Source: Chitinophagaceae bacterium DXS
Lineage (GTDB): Bacteria > Bacteroidota > Bacteroidia > Chitinophagales > Chitinophagaceae
Direction: 5' to 3'
Assembly (NCBI GenBank): GCA_030345135.1
Contig: CP128386.1
Location: 1,023,129 to 1,087,128 of the forward strand
DNA: 64,000 nucleotides
Shown here: piece by piece, positions 51,448 to 59,343 of the stretch
How positions within the stretch are numbered: position 1 is the first letter of the stretch
Layout: every line of letters begins with the position of its first letter
Program-made: the position numbers and the translations under genes
The notes under the pieces: generated by a model
Database searches by the model: none
What the model saw: the letters and a program-made list of their open reading frames with translations, nothing else
Told to the model about the DNA's origin: nothing

Positions 51448-52398
51448 ATGAAGCGGATTTTCTTATACTCATTTATTGTCTTTTTGCTGGCAGGCTGTGC
51501 CAAAGAAGCATCCAATGAGTTTGTGGCTTATCCGAATAATCCGCAGAACGACACTTCGTGGAAGGCATCAATCAGTAACGACGCTCCCGTTAATGCTTTA
51601 TTATCCCTTCTTTCATCACCGCCTGTTGTGGACTCGTTTGATATAAGTACAGGCGGTGTTTTGCATTGTGCAGAAAATGCTGTGATCATCTTTCCTGCAA
51701 ATTGTACAAAAGAGACAGTTTCCGGTAAAATTATAGTTGAGGCCATCTTCCTTAAATCAAAAGGTGATATGGTTCGCTTTGGCAAGCCTACTGTAAGCGA
51801 TAATTATGTGCTGGTTAGTGGTGGTGCTTTTCACATAAAAATTGTAAAAGACGGGCAGGAATTGCACGTATCGGATGCTGTGCGTATTTCTGTTAAATAT
51901 GTCAGTCAGGAGTTGGATAAGAAAATGAAGGTTTTTTACGGAGACACATCTGTAAATGCAACAGATGGATTTAATTGGGTTCCGGCAACCGATTCATCCC
52001 GCATTGATTTGTGGCAGGATGGTGCATTGTCGGGTTATAATATCTTCCCAAAGAATATAGGTTGGATCAATTGTGACAAGTTTGCCGACAGTACGGTGCC
52101 TTCAACAAAGCTAAATGCAGTACTTCCGGTTAATTTTACCAATATCAATACAGCTGTTTTCATTGTGTTTAAAGATCAGTGGTCAGTGCTGCGGATGAGT
52201 GCTGATGTGCCTAACAGGTATTTTTATACACATAAGGTTCCGCTTGATAAAAAAGTAATAATTGTAAGCATTTCTCTTATCGGAACGGATCTTTACATAG
52301 GAGCAAAAGACACGGTTGTTACGGCTGATGCGGTAATTGAATTGCAGCCTGTGGTTAAGAGCAAAAAAGATATTATAGATTTTCTTGCTGCCTTGTAG
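51448..52398 (+). CDS. Lipoprotein downstream of the ECF sigma unit
   Basis: A 316-residue lipoprotein. The ATG at 51448 opens the signal MKRIFLYSFIVFLLAGC; the frame is open for 32 codons before it, but they precede the signal peptide and are rejected. The protein is beta-rich, with GGVLHCAENAVIIFPANC, GKIIVEAIFLKSKGDM, DNYVLVSGGAFHIKI and GWINCDKFAD, a pattern recalling ZU5/IgG-like surface domains of Bacteroidota. No family is claimed. It follows the barrel fusion gene after 132 nt on the same strand and may be part of the sigma regulon. Confidence 0.65.
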   Translation: MKRIFLYSFIVFLLAGCAKEASNEFVAYPNNPQNDTSWKASISNDAPVNALLSLLSSPPVVDSFDISTGGVLHCAENAVIIFPANCTKETVSGKIIVEAIFLKSKGDMVRFGKPTVSDNYVLVSGGAFHIKIVKDGQELHVSDAVRISVKYVSQELDKKMKVFYGDTSVNATDGFNWVPATDSSRIDLWQDGALSGYNIFPKNIGWINCDKFADSTVPSTKLNAVLPVNFTNINTAVFIVFKDQWSVLRMSADVPNRYFYTHKVPLDKKVIIVSISLIGTDLYIGAKDTVVTADAVIELQPVVKSKKDIIDFLAAL

Positions 52399-52435
52399 CA
52401 TTGCAATAAATAACTTGTATTTGTGAGGTGTTTTT

Positions 52436-52470
52436 AGCCTTGTCATTTTGGGGGATGACAGGGCTTTTTT
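52436..52470 (+). terminator. Terminator of the ECF sigma unit
   Basis: AGCCTTGTCAT pairs with ATGACAGGGCT (one mismatch) over a T/G-rich loop, followed by six T. It lies 38 nt after the lipoprotein stop and ends the sigma/barrel/lipoprotein unit. Confidence 0.8.
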
Positions 52471-52503
52471 GTTTTATAGAAAGATGCTACTACCCTCTGT
52501 GAA

Positions 52504-52534
52504 TTTCTCATTTAATTTTACACCTTTATATTTG
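52504..52534 (+). promoter_or_regulatory. Promoter of bioB
   Basis: TTTC (52504-52507), 19 nt, TATATTTG (52527-52534). The -7 box is perfect and the -33 box has one mismatch. It would give a short leader of about 10 nt before the ATG at 52551. No BirA operator or biotin-related palindrome was noticed. Confidence 0.65.
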
Positions 52535-52550
52535 CCTTCAAATTGATGTT

Positions 52551-53546
52551 ATGAGTATAGCAATAAGAAACGACTGGACCCTTGAAGAGATTCATGAAAT
52601 TTACAATACACCGTTGCTGGAGTTGGTTTTTAAAGCTGCTAACGTTCACCGTGAATATAATGATACTGCCGAAGTGCAGGTTTGTACACTATTAAGCATC
52701 AAGACGGGTGGTTGCACCGAGGATTGCGCTTATTGCCCGCAGGCTGCGCGCTATAACACAGGTGTTAACGTACAGGCATTGATGAAGAAAGAGGAAGTGC
52801 TTGCTTACGCTCAAAAAGCAAAAGATGCAGGAAGTACACGTTTTTGTATGGGAGCTGCCTGGCGCGAAGTGAGGGATAACAGGGATTTTGACCGTGTGTT
52901 GGAAATGGTGAAAGGAGTTAATGAGATGGGAATGGAAGTTTGCTGTACGCTCGGTATGCTGACTGAAGACCAGGCCAAGAAACTGGCTGACGCGGGTTTA
53001 TATGCTTATAACCACAACCTGGACACATCCAGCGAATACTATGAATCAATCATTACTACCCGTACATATGAAGAGCGTTTGAATACGTTGGATAATGTTC
53101 GCAAGGCCGGTGTTTCCGTTTGCTGTGGTGGTATCATTGGTTTAGGTGAGACGCATGAAGATAGAATTGGCATGTTGCACACACTGGCCACAATGCCTCA
53201 ACATCCTGAAAGCGTTCCCATCAACGCGTTGGTTCGTGTTGCCGGAACACCGTTGGAAAATAATCAAAAGACAGATATTTGGGATATGGTAAGAATGATT
53301 GCCACTGCACGCATTCTGATGCCAAAAACTATGGTGAGATTAAGCGCCGGAAGAACAGAGATGAATGTGGCAGAACAAGCGCTTTGCTTTATGGCTGGCG
53401 CGAATTCAATTTTCGCGGGCGATAAACTGCTTACTACGCCAAATCCTTCATTTGATGAAGATAACCGGATGTTCGATTTGCTTGGATTGAAACCAAGAGA
53501 ATCATTCAAAGCTGAAAAACAGAAGTTAGCGGAAATGTTTGAGTAG
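52551..53546 (+). CDS. bioB: Biotin synthase
   Basis: A 331-residue radical-SAM enzyme that inserts sulfur into dethiobiotin. The SAM cluster motif is [16 protein letters not shown] (CxxxCxxC). Later signatures are [51 protein letters not shown] (second-cluster Cys) and [27 protein letters not shown] with the Arg ligand of the [2Fe-2S] cluster. The length is normal. No other biotin gene is adjacent. Its TAG stop lies in the first unit of an AGCTGTG heptad array. Confidence 0.95.
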   Translation: MSIAIRNDWTLEEIHEIYNTPLLELVFKAANVHREYNDTAEVQVCTLLSIKTGGCTEDCAYCPQAARYNTGVNVQALMKKEEVLAYAQKAKDAGSTRFCMGAAWREVRDNRDFDRVLEMVKGVNEMGMEVCCTLGMLTEDQAKKLADAGLYAYNHNLDTSSEYYESIITTRTYEERLNTLDNVRKAGVSVCCGGIIGLGETHEDRIGMLHTLATMPQHPESVPINALVRVAGTPLENNQKTDIWDMVRMIATARILMPKTMVRLSAGRTEMNVAEQALCFMAGANSIFAGDKLLTTPNPSFDEDNRMFDLLGLKPRESFKAEKQKLAEMFE

Positions 53547-53607
53547 CTGTGAGCTGTCAGCTATAAGCCATTAGCTATTAGCTATCAGCTATTAGCCTTC
53601 AGGTCTG
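53545..53607 (+). repeat. Heptad array starting inside the bioB stop codon
   Basis: Nine units in register: AGCTGTG, AGCTGTC, AGCTATA, AGCCATT, AGCTATT, AGCTATC, AGCTATT, AGCCTTC, AGGTCTG. The first two bases belong to the bioB TAG stop. Confidence 0.93.
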
Positions 53608-53631
53608 ACAAGTTCAAGTCATCTATACAAG

Positions 53632-53666
53632 AAAGCGCCAGTGGAGTTCTCTTTACTGGCGCTTTT
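53632..53666. terminator. Bidirectional terminator bioB / Ycf48-like gene
   Basis: AAAGCGCCAGT (53632-53642) pairs perfectly with ACTGGCGCTTT (53655-53665), 11 bp with a 12-nt loop and a following T. It sits midway between the two inverted heptad arrays. Confidence 0.85.
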
Positions 53667-53733
53667 GTATTATAAGTTTTTAGATCTTGCCAGTCAATCC
53701 TTATATGCAGAAGAAACAAGGAGTGCGACGAAT

Positions 53734-53768
53734 AGCTAAAAGCTGATAGCTGACAGCTAATAGCTACT
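53734..53768 (-). repeat. Heptad array covering the Ycf48-like stop codon
   Basis: AGCTAAA, AGCTGAT, AGCTGAC, AGCTAAT, AGCTACT; the last unit contains the complement of the TAG stop. It is inverted relative to the bioB-side array at 53545-53607. Confidence 0.92.
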
Positions 53769-54771
53769 TCACCATTCTCCCAATCTTTGTATTGCCCCCG
53801 ACAAAAAATACGGCATCGCTGTTCTTTGCTTTACGTACTGCGTGAAAGCTTTCAGTTGAAATGTTCTTCCACGTAATACCATTATCGCCGCTGATATCAA
53901 CACCGTTCAAACCGCAGGCAATGATCTGGGCAGAAGAAATAAAGGTTACGCCGGAATGGTAATTAAAAGGTGTTTTAGGAAAAGTTGCAAAGCGAAGACT
54001 TCCCGCCTTTCTGAATTCATCAAAGAAAACATAGCAACTGTCATGTCTGTCGCGCTGGTTGAAATCTCCCCCGACAATTGAAATACTGTTGTTGAATACG
54101 GCCAGTGCATTGGCGCCGGTTGATTCTTTTCCTTTCATGAGAGGAAGATTGTATGGCGTGGTATTATAAAAGAGCCTTGAATTTTTTCCGCCTGTCACCG
54201 CCAGGAAATTCTTCCCGCGCATCAGTTTTATATTGCCGCCACTGGAAGCAAAGCAAGCTTCGCCTTCATCAACTTTCGGGCGTTTTTCCATGGAGGCTGC
54301 CTGCCATGTATCGCCATTGTTGTCTGTAAATGCAATAAACAATTTACCGTCGATTGGGTCGCCTACAACCACACCTGTGTTATTGTCGTAAAAGTCCATT
54401 GCATCGAGAAACATACCTTTTGTACTGTCGAGAAATACAGTTTTCCATGTTTTGCCGGCATCGGTTGTTTTCAATATGGCTGCTGGCTCTGCAATAGCTA
54501 TAATGATGGCCGTATTGGCGTCGAAAGCCTCAATGTCCCTGAAATCACGTGTTTCAAAACCTTTCACTGTTTTCCATTCCCATGTTCTGCCGCCATCTGT
54601 AGAGCGGCCAACATTGCCGTTGGAACCACTTGCCCACACTACGTTGTCATCAATGGGAGAAACGCCTCTTAATGAAGCTCTTGAGCCTGTAGAGAGCACT
54701 TCTACATGCTGGGCAACAGCAGTGAAACCAAGGAAAATAAAAACAATCAACAAGATTTTTGGCAATTTCAT
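53764..54771 (-). CDS. Ycf48/BNR-repeat beta-propeller protein, secreted
   Basis: A 335-residue protein with a signal peptide ending TAVA (about residue 20). At least four Asp-box repeats (S/T-x-D-x-G-x-T-W) are seen: RSTDGGRTWEW, KTTDAGKTWKT, FTDNNGDTWQA and SGDNGITWKN. This makes a sialidase-like or Ycf48-like beta-propeller. Ycf48 helps assemble photosystem II in cyanobacteria; homologues in non-photosynthetic Bacteroidota have unknown roles and are often labelled oxidoreductase without evidence. No sialidase active-site Arg triad was recognised. It is divergent from tcdA with 52 bp between. Confidence 0.8.
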   Translation of the reverse strand: MKLPKILLIVFIFLGFTAVAQHVEVLSTGSRASLRGVSPIDDNVVWASGSNGNVGRSTDGGRTWEWKTVKGFETRDFRDIEAFDANTAIIIAIAEPAAILKTTDAGKTWKTVFLDSTKGMFLDAMDFYDNNTGVVVGDPIDGKLFIAFTDNNGDTWQAASMEKRPKVDEGEACFASSGGNIKLMRGKNFLAVTGGKNSRLFYNTTPYNLPLMKGKESTGANALAVFNNSISIVGGDFNQRDRHDSCYVFFDEFRKAGSLRFATFPKTPFNYHSGVTFISSAQIIACGLNGVDISGDNGITWKNISTESFHAVRKAKNSDAVFFVGGNTKIGRMVK

Positions 54772-54823
54772 ATAACTCTGTCCAATTTTGCAGCCTCAAT
54801 TTAATACATAATCTAACAAGAAT

Positions 54824-55546
54824 ATGATTCCTTACTGGATGAGCAGAACGCAATTGCTGCTTGGAGATGAAAAAGTTGAAAACCTGATGAACAAGCATGT
54901 GCTGGTGGCCGGCTTGGGCGGTGTTGGTGGTATTTGTGCAGAAATGATCGTGCGTAGCGGTGTGGGTAAAATAACTATTGTTGATGCAGATGTAGTTGAT
55001 CTTAGTAACTGCAACAGGCAGGTAGTGGCGCTGCAAAGCAATGCGGGTAACCTGAAAGCTGAAGAGATGGCTTCAAGGTTGCAGGCAATAAACCCGGATT
55101 TGCAAATTACTGTTGTTACGACTTTCCTGAATGTAGAAACAACAGCCGGAATTCTGGATGCACATCCGTTAGATTATGCTGTTGACTGTATTGATACGCT
55201 GGGTTCAAAAGTTTTTTTTATAAAATCCTGCATGGAAAGAAATATCCCCATTGTAAGCTCGATGGGTGCGGGCGGCAAGGTAGATCCGTTACAAATAAAA
55301 ATAGAAGATATTAGTCGTAGTTATAATTGCACACTGGCAAAATATGTTCGTAAGAGACTGCACGAAGTAGGAATTCGGACCGGTTTTAAAGTAGTGTTTA
55401 GTCCGGAAGAAATCGACGAGACCCGCGTAATCGTTACAGAAAAAGCGCATCCCAAAAAAACATTGATCGGCACCATCAGTTACATGCCAGCGATTTTTGG
55501 ATGTATGGTGGCAAGTGTGGTGATAAGGGGCATGATGGGGGAATAG
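54824..55546 (+). CDS. tcdA: tRNA threonylcarbamoyladenosine dehydratase
   Basis: A 240-residue E1-like (ThiF/MoeB fold) enzyme that cyclises t6A37 to ct6A in tRNA. The ATP-binding VLVAGLGGVGGICAEMIVRSG, the Asp in ITIVDADVVDLSNCNRQ with the Asn-Arg-Gln contact, and YAVDCIDTLGSKVFF are typical. So is the opening RTQLLLGDEKVENLMNK. The length agrees with TcdA rather than with longer ubiquitin-activating relatives. It is a single gene followed by a long GTGAATA repeat array. Confidence 0.9.
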   Translation: MIPYWMSRTQLLLGDEKVENLMNKHVLVAGLGGVGGICAEMIVRSGVGKITIVDADVVDLSNCNRQVVALQSNAGNLKAEEMASRLQAINPDLQITVVTTFLNVETTAGILDAHPLDYAVDCIDTLGSKVFFIKSCMERNIPIVSSMGAGGKVDPLQIKIEDISRSYNCTLAKYVRKRLHEVGIRTGFKVVFSPEEIDETRVIVTEKAHPKKTLIGTISYMPAIFGCMVASVVIRGMMGE

Positions 55547-55552
55547 GATGAT

Positions 55553-55615
55553 GTGAATAGTGAATAGTCAATGGTGAAAGGTGAATGGTCAATAGTGAAT
55601 AGTGAAAGGTGAAAC
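55553..55615 (+). repeat. Nine-unit heptad array, GTGAATA family
   Basis: GTGAATA, GTGAATA, GTCAATG, GTGAAAG, GTGAATG, GTCAATA, GTGAATA, GTGAAAG, GTGAAAC in uninterrupted 7-nt register, starting 6 nt after the tcdA stop. Confidence 0.93.
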
Positions 55616-55805
55616 TTGCTGATAGGTGTGCTTGTTTGATTAGAGCCCAGAGAATAGTTGATAATCAGATTATGTCCAAATAGTTTCGTGTTGAAAAAAC
55701 GCGATCATTAACGTTACGATTCAACTTTTTATTTAGCGGAGTCAATTACACAACATGCCTGTGTGATTGAAGTAACCACAATGCCCAAAACAGGTTCATG
55801 CGTGG

Positions 55806-55893
55806 AAGGCAGCCCTGAAAGGGCGTAAGCACCAGCGCAGGGCAACGCCCTGTGTATTTTAAGCAAAATACAATCAAGCCCTGAAGGGGCGCA
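55806..55893. repeat. REP-like cluster of three GC-rich hairpins
   Basis: GCCC-TGAAA-GGGC (from 55812), CAGGGC-AAC-GCCCTG (about 55837-55852) and GCCC-TGAAG-GGGC (from 55878) lie within 90 bp. The first and third are direct copies followed by CGTAAGC and CGCAAGC. The regular layout and GC content unlike the surroundings suggest a dispersed REP-type element. Confidence 0.75.
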
Positions 55894-55976
55894 AGCGTCA
55901 ATTTTATCACAACAATAGTATTAATCAACAGCGTTCCGACTGCACACGTATTCCCGGATCGTTACAATCAGTTCCT

Positions 55977-56018
55977 GAGCTTTGGGCTTTAGGCTCTAAG
56001 CTTTAAGCTTTGCCTTTC
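55977..56018 (+). repeat. Heptad array, GGCTTTA family
   Basis: GAGCTTT, GGGCTTT, AGGCTCT, AAGCTTT, AAGCTTT, GCCTTTC, ending 23 nt before the AraC start codon. Confidence 0.85.
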
Positions 56019-56041
56019 CCCTTTCCTTCTTAACTTTAACC

Positions 56042-56887
56042 ATGCAGTTTCCAAAAGATATTATTGCGCGTTATTGCAACACAGGCGTTAGGCGGGCAGA
56101 AATGAAAGCGGTGGTTATTCCTGCTGACAATTCATTTAAAGGTGGTGATGTGTTGCAGACAATGCACTGCCTTGAATTAGTAATATCGGGAAACCTGCAT
56201 GTCCGGTACAATGACGAATTGATAAAGATTGAAAAAGATGATATCCAATTCCGTAAACGCGGCAATTATATTATACATCCATCCATAGATTATTCTGCGA
56301 TATTGTTTTTTATGGATGACGAATTTATACGTGACTTCATCAAGGAGATTGACATCTTTTCAAAAGAAACTTTTACTGCGGAATTGCCGCCGTTTGTTTT
56401 CAAAAGTTCTGCATTCATCAATCACTCGATAGAGGAATCAATCGGTAAAATAAAGCGCCAGGAAGTGTTTACACCATGCATAGTAAAGCTAACTGCATTG
56501 CAGGCAATGTTTCATATTTTCTCTAACGAGCCATCCCGGACTTTTGCAACTTACCTGCGATTTCTCGTGAGTGAACGGAAGATTGATTTATCCTACTTTA
56601 TGGAGACGAATTTTTCCCAAAACATGAGTCTCGAGGAAATGGCGAAACTTACCGGACGCAGCCTGAGCACTTTCAAAAAAGAATTTTCTGAATTGTATAA
56701 CGATACGCCGCAAAAATGGCTGATTAACCGCCGTCTGCAGCATGCGCACTATTTATTAAAAGAAACCAATCAGCCTGTAACCCAAATAGCCTATGACTGT
56801 GGGTTTGAGAATAATTCCCATTTTTCAAAAGCATACCGCACCAAATACGGGGTGGCGCCAACTTCCTCACGCGCCCAACTACAATAA
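56042..56887 (+). CDS. AraC-family regulator paired with an MBL-fold gene
   Basis: A 281-residue regulator. The N-terminal half (about residues 1-130) is cupin-like (MHCLELVISGNLHVRYNDELIKIEKDDIQF, here shortened to its ends MHCLELVISG and IEKDDIQF) and probably senses a ligand. The C-terminal AraC domain has the two HTHs MSLEEMAKLTGRSLSTFKKEF and NQPVTQIAYDCGFENNSHFS with the typical YRTKYGVAPT close. The following 102 bp contain a 21-bp-spaced direct repeat fit for an AraC-type protein, directly before a metallo-hydrolase gene on the same strand. It probably regulates that gene. Confidence 0.85.
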   Translation: MQFPKDIIARYCNTGVRRAEMKAVVIPADNSFKGGDVLQTMHCLELVISGNLHVRYNDELIKIEKDDIQFRKRGNYIIHPSIDYSAILFFMDDEFIRDFIKEIDIFSKETFTAELPPFVFKSSAFINHSIEESIGKIKRQEVFTPCIVKLTALQAMFHIFSNEPSRTFATYLRFLVSERKIDLSYFMETNFSQNMSLEEMAKLTGRSLSTFKKEFSELYNDTPQKWLINRRLQHAHYLLKETNQPVTQIAYDCGFENNSHFSKAYRTKYGVAPTSSRAQLQ

Positions 56888-56900
56888 TTTTTTCTACTGA

Positions 56901-56935
56901 CTTTTCAGCACACAATAAAAACTTTTCAGCAAACA
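56901..56935 (+). promoter_or_regulatory. Candidate AraC operator: direct repeat with 21-bp phasing
   Basis: CTTTTCAGCACACA (56901-56914) and CTTTTCAGCAAACA (56922-56935) agree at 13 of 14 bases and start exactly 21 bp apart, two helical turns. Tandem same-face half-sites at this spacing are the usual AraC-family operator design. The site lies 13 bp after the regulator stop and 55 bp before the MBL gene. Confidence 0.65.
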
Positions 56936-56952
56936 GGAGAGAAGGGATGTTC

Positions 56953-56969
56953 TGCAATTTTGAATTGCA
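56953..56969. promoter_or_regulatory. Short palindrome before the MBL-fold gene
   Basis: TGCAATT-TTG-AATTGCA, a perfect 7-bp inverted repeat 21 nt before the start codon. It may overlap the promoter; its role is unknown. Confidence 0.4.
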
Positions 56970-56989
56970 AATAATTATTCAAATCAAAG

Positions 56990-57778
56990 ATGAAAAGTCA
57001 GGTTATGAAAAAAGATATAAACGTACGATTGATAAGACACGCAACAATTGTTATAGAGATCGGTGATGTAAAATTTTTAGTGGATCCGCTTCTGGCTGCA
57101 AAAGATACTTATGATCCGGTTGCAAATTCCGGTACGCAGATCCGCTATCCGAGGATCGAATTGCCCATCGGGCAGGACGAACTAACAGCCTTAATTAAAG
57201 ATGTTGATGCAGTGCTTGTGACACATACACATCGTGACCACTGGGATGATCTGGCGCAACAAATGATTGATAAGGAAAAACCTTTATTTTGTCAGCCTGC
57301 AGATTTGGAGAAAATTCAATCACAGGGTTTTACAAACCTGAAGGCCGTTGCAGATGAACTATCTTTCAAATCGATAAAAATAAACAGAACTGGTGGTCAG
57401 CATGGCACCGGCGAGATCGGTAAAAAAATGGGTGTCGTTTCTGGTTTTGTGTTGAATAACGGAGCTGCCTCTGTGTACGTTGCTGGCGACACAATCTGGT
57501 GCGGGGAAGTAAAAGACGCTTTACAAATGTATCATCCCGATGTTACTGTTGTAAATGCAGGTGCGCCTCAATATACCACCGGAGATCCGATCACCATGAC
57601 TTCAGCAGATATCGTAAAAGTCTATAAAGAATTGCCTTCAACAGATATTATTGCTGTACACATGGACACTATCAGTCATGCTAAAGTCAGCAGAAAACAA
57701 CTCAGGGAACAATTGACCGAATGTGGTTATTTGGAGAAAGTGAGTATTCCGGAAGATGGAGAGGTGGTAAGACGGTAA
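56990..57778 (+). CDS. MBL-fold metallo-hydrolase (UlaG-like)
   Basis: A 262-residue metallo-beta-lactamase-fold protein. Starts at 56990 (MKSQVMKKDINVRLI) or five codons later are both possible. VRLIRHATIVIEIGDVKFLVDP is the UlaG-type opening, given here as two pieces VRLIRHATIV and VKFLVDP. The metal motif is VLVTHTHRDHWDDL (HxHxDH), with VAGDTIWCGEV and VHMDTISH completing the site. It is probably a lactonase or similar hydrolase with an unknown substrate. Its expression is likely controlled by the adjacent AraC protein. The stop codon runs into GTAAGAC repeats. Confidence 0.83.
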   Translation: MKSQVMKKDINVRLIRHATIVIEIGDVKFLVDPLLAAKDTYDPVANSGTQIRYPRIELPIGQDELTALIKDVDAVLVTHTHRDHWDDLAQQMIDKEKPLFCQPADLEKIQSQGFTNLKAVADELSFKSIKINRTGGQHGTGEIGKKMGVVSGFVLNNGAASVYVAGDTIWCGEVKDALQMYHPDVTVVNAGAPQYTTGDPITMTSADIVKVYKELPSTDIIAVHMDTISHAKVSRKQLREQLTECGYLEKVSIPEDGEVVRR

Positions 57779-57853
57779 GACGTGTAAGACGTGTAAGACG
57801 TGTAAGACATGTAAGACATGTAAGACATGTAAGACCGTAAGATAGTAAGAAGG
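57769..57853 (+). repeat. GTAAGAC array (8-9 nt period)
   Basis: About ten units: GTAAGACG, three GTAAGACGT, three GTAAGACAT, then GTAAGACC, GTAAGATA and GTAAGAAG. The first unit overlaps the last codons and TAA stop of the MBL-fold gene. It is the inverse of the CTTAC array at 9262. Confidence 0.93.
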
Positions 57854-57898
57854 AGATAGAAGTGCAAGATTAATAAGATAATAAATGTCTGATCCTTG

Positions 57899-57954
57899 GC
57901 TTATGCCTTACGCCTTATGCCTCAAACCTGAAACCTGACACCTGATACCTCACT
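57899..57954 (-). repeat. Eight-unit heptad array merging two families
   Basis: GCTTATG, CCTTACG, CCTTATG, CCTCAAA, CCTGAAA, CCTGACA, CCTGATA, CCTCACT in one register, so the sequence drifts from CCTTATG to CCTGATA. It ends next to the stop of the Fe-S protein gene. Confidence 0.92.
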
Positions 57955-57955
57955 G

Positions 57956-59275
57956 CTACTCCGCCCACGCATCGCGCTCATCTGGGGAGAATTTCCAGGG
58001 GGCGAAATTGTTTTCGGTATTGCTGAACATGGCGTTCCACTCCTGGGGTGCATTGCTTTCTTCCATAACAAGGTAGCGGCGTAATTGTAAAATAATATCA
58101 AGCGGATTAATGCTAACAGGGCATTGCTCCACGCAGGCATTACAAGTGGTGCATGCTCTTAATTCTTCTTCGGAAATGTAGTCCCGCAACAATGTTTTGT
58201 TATCGTCAACAAAGGTTTTGTTCTTGTCAATGTTTCGTCCGATTTCTTCGGACCGGTCACGGGTCTTCATCATAATTGTACGCGGACTCAATAATTTTCC
58301 TGTAATGTTTGCCGGGCAGGCATCGGAGCAACGGCCGCATTCTGTGCAGCTATAAGCGTCCAGCAGATTTTTCCAGCTCAGATCGGCTACGTCTTTAGCA
58401 CCGAATTTTTTATGATCGGATTGTGCAGCGTCTCCGGCAGGTGCCAGTTCCGGCTGCATGGCATACAATACTTCGTTCTGGATCTCAGGCATATTGGTCA
58501 TCTTGCCTTTCGGTTCCAGGCGTCCGTAGTACGCATTTGGAAATGCAAAAATGATATGCAAATGTTTAGAATAAGGCAGGTAATTGAGGAATGCAAAAAT
58601 GCCTGTAATATGTAACCACCAGCAGATCCGTTCAAAAACTACAATCGTCGAATTGCTGAAACCGCTTAATAACGGATGCAGCATTTGTGAAAAGAAAAAA
58701 TTGCCTGTAAGATGTTCGCCGTAATCGCCATAATTCTGTTGCTGGAGATAAGTGTCGCATGCATTCATTTTCAGGAAAAGGATCATTAACAAGATCTCAG
58801 TGATCAGAATATAGTTGGCATCGCTTCTTGGCCAGCCATCCAGATCTTTACTGATGAAACGACGCAGTTTGATGATATTTCTTCTGATCAAAAAAGCCGC
58901 ACAAACGATAATAACACCAACTGCCAGGAATTCAAAAGCATTGATCAGCCAGGTATATACTTCGCCCATTGGTTCTGCAAAAAGCCGGTGCTTCCCTAAA
59001 ATGCCATCCAGGAAAATTTCTGCAACTTCGAGATTAATAATTATGAATCCCGCATAAACAATAAAGTGCATTACCGCAACCAGCGGTTTTTTAAACATCT
59101 TTTTCTGGCCAAATGCAAGCAACAATACATTCTTCATGCGCTCAGACGGACGATCATTGATCTGTTCATCTCTGCCCAGCAAAATGTTTCTTCTTATTGC
59201 AGATATCTTTTTTGAGAAGAGCCAGATAGCAAATCCTGCAAGCAGTATAAATAATGTTTCCTGAATCAAATGCAT
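57956..59275 (-). CDS. Membrane-bound dicluster [4Fe-4S] protein (HdrC/electron-transfer type)
   Basis: A 439-residue protein. Several membrane helices fill residues 1-250 (for example IQETLFILLAGFAIWLF, VMHFIVYAGFIIINLEV and AVGVIIVCAAFLI), with His residues possibly binding heme as in NarI/DsrM-like subunits. The C-terminal part carries two cluster motifs, CTECGRCSDACP and CTTCNACVEQCP, each with four Cys for one [4Fe-4S]. It probably carries electrons between quinones and a soluble partner. In related genomes a CCG-domain subunit often follows; here the downstream position is occupied by repeats. Confidence 0.82.
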   Translation of the reverse strand: MHLIQETLFILLAGFAIWLFSKKISAIRRNILLGRDEQINDRPSERMKNVLLLAFGQKKMFKKPLVAVMHFIVYAGFIIINLEVAEIFLDGILGKHRLFAEPMGEVYTWLINAFEFLAVGVIIVCAAFLIRRNIIKLRRFISKDLDGWPRSDANYILITEILLMILFLKMNACDTYLQQQNYGDYGEHLTGNFFFSQMLHPLLSGFSNSTIVVFERICWWLHITGIFAFLNYLPYSKHLHIIFAFPNAYYGRLEPKGKMTNMPEIQNEVLYAMQPELAPAGDAAQSDHKKFGAKDVADLSWKNLLDAYSCTECGRCSDACPANITGKLLSPRTIMMKTRDRSEEIGRNIDKNKTFVDDNKTLLRDYISEEELRACTTCNACVEQCPVSINPLDIILQLRRYLVMEESNAPQEWNAMFSNTENNFAPWKFSPDERDAWAE

Positions 59276-59308
59276 ACGGCCAAGTTGTGTGCTAAGATAA
59301 TGCTTTTA

Positions 59309-59343
59309 AGCTATCAGCTGTCAGCTTTCAGCTATGAGCTTTG
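59309..59343 (+). repeat. Heptad array upstream of the Fe-S gene
   Basis: AGCTATC, AGCTGTC, AGCTTTC, AGCTATG, AGCTTTG in register. The last four units are copied at 59444-59471 as part of the 128-bp duplication. Confidence 0.9.

Larger units (their letters stand above)
55547..56041. other. 495-bp repeat-bearing spacer tcdA / AraC gene
   Basis: Contains the nine-unit GTGAATA array, a cluster of three REP-like hairpins and a GGCTTTA-type array directly before the AraC gene. In between no gene or RNA was recognised; the minus-strand frame across the hairpins is not coding-like. Confidence 0.65.

Noticed and set aside
55746-55928. 60-codon minus-strand ORF across the REP-like hairpins
   Set aside because: It reads through GC-rich palindromes, has no start context, and such frames arise in every copy of this kind of repeat.
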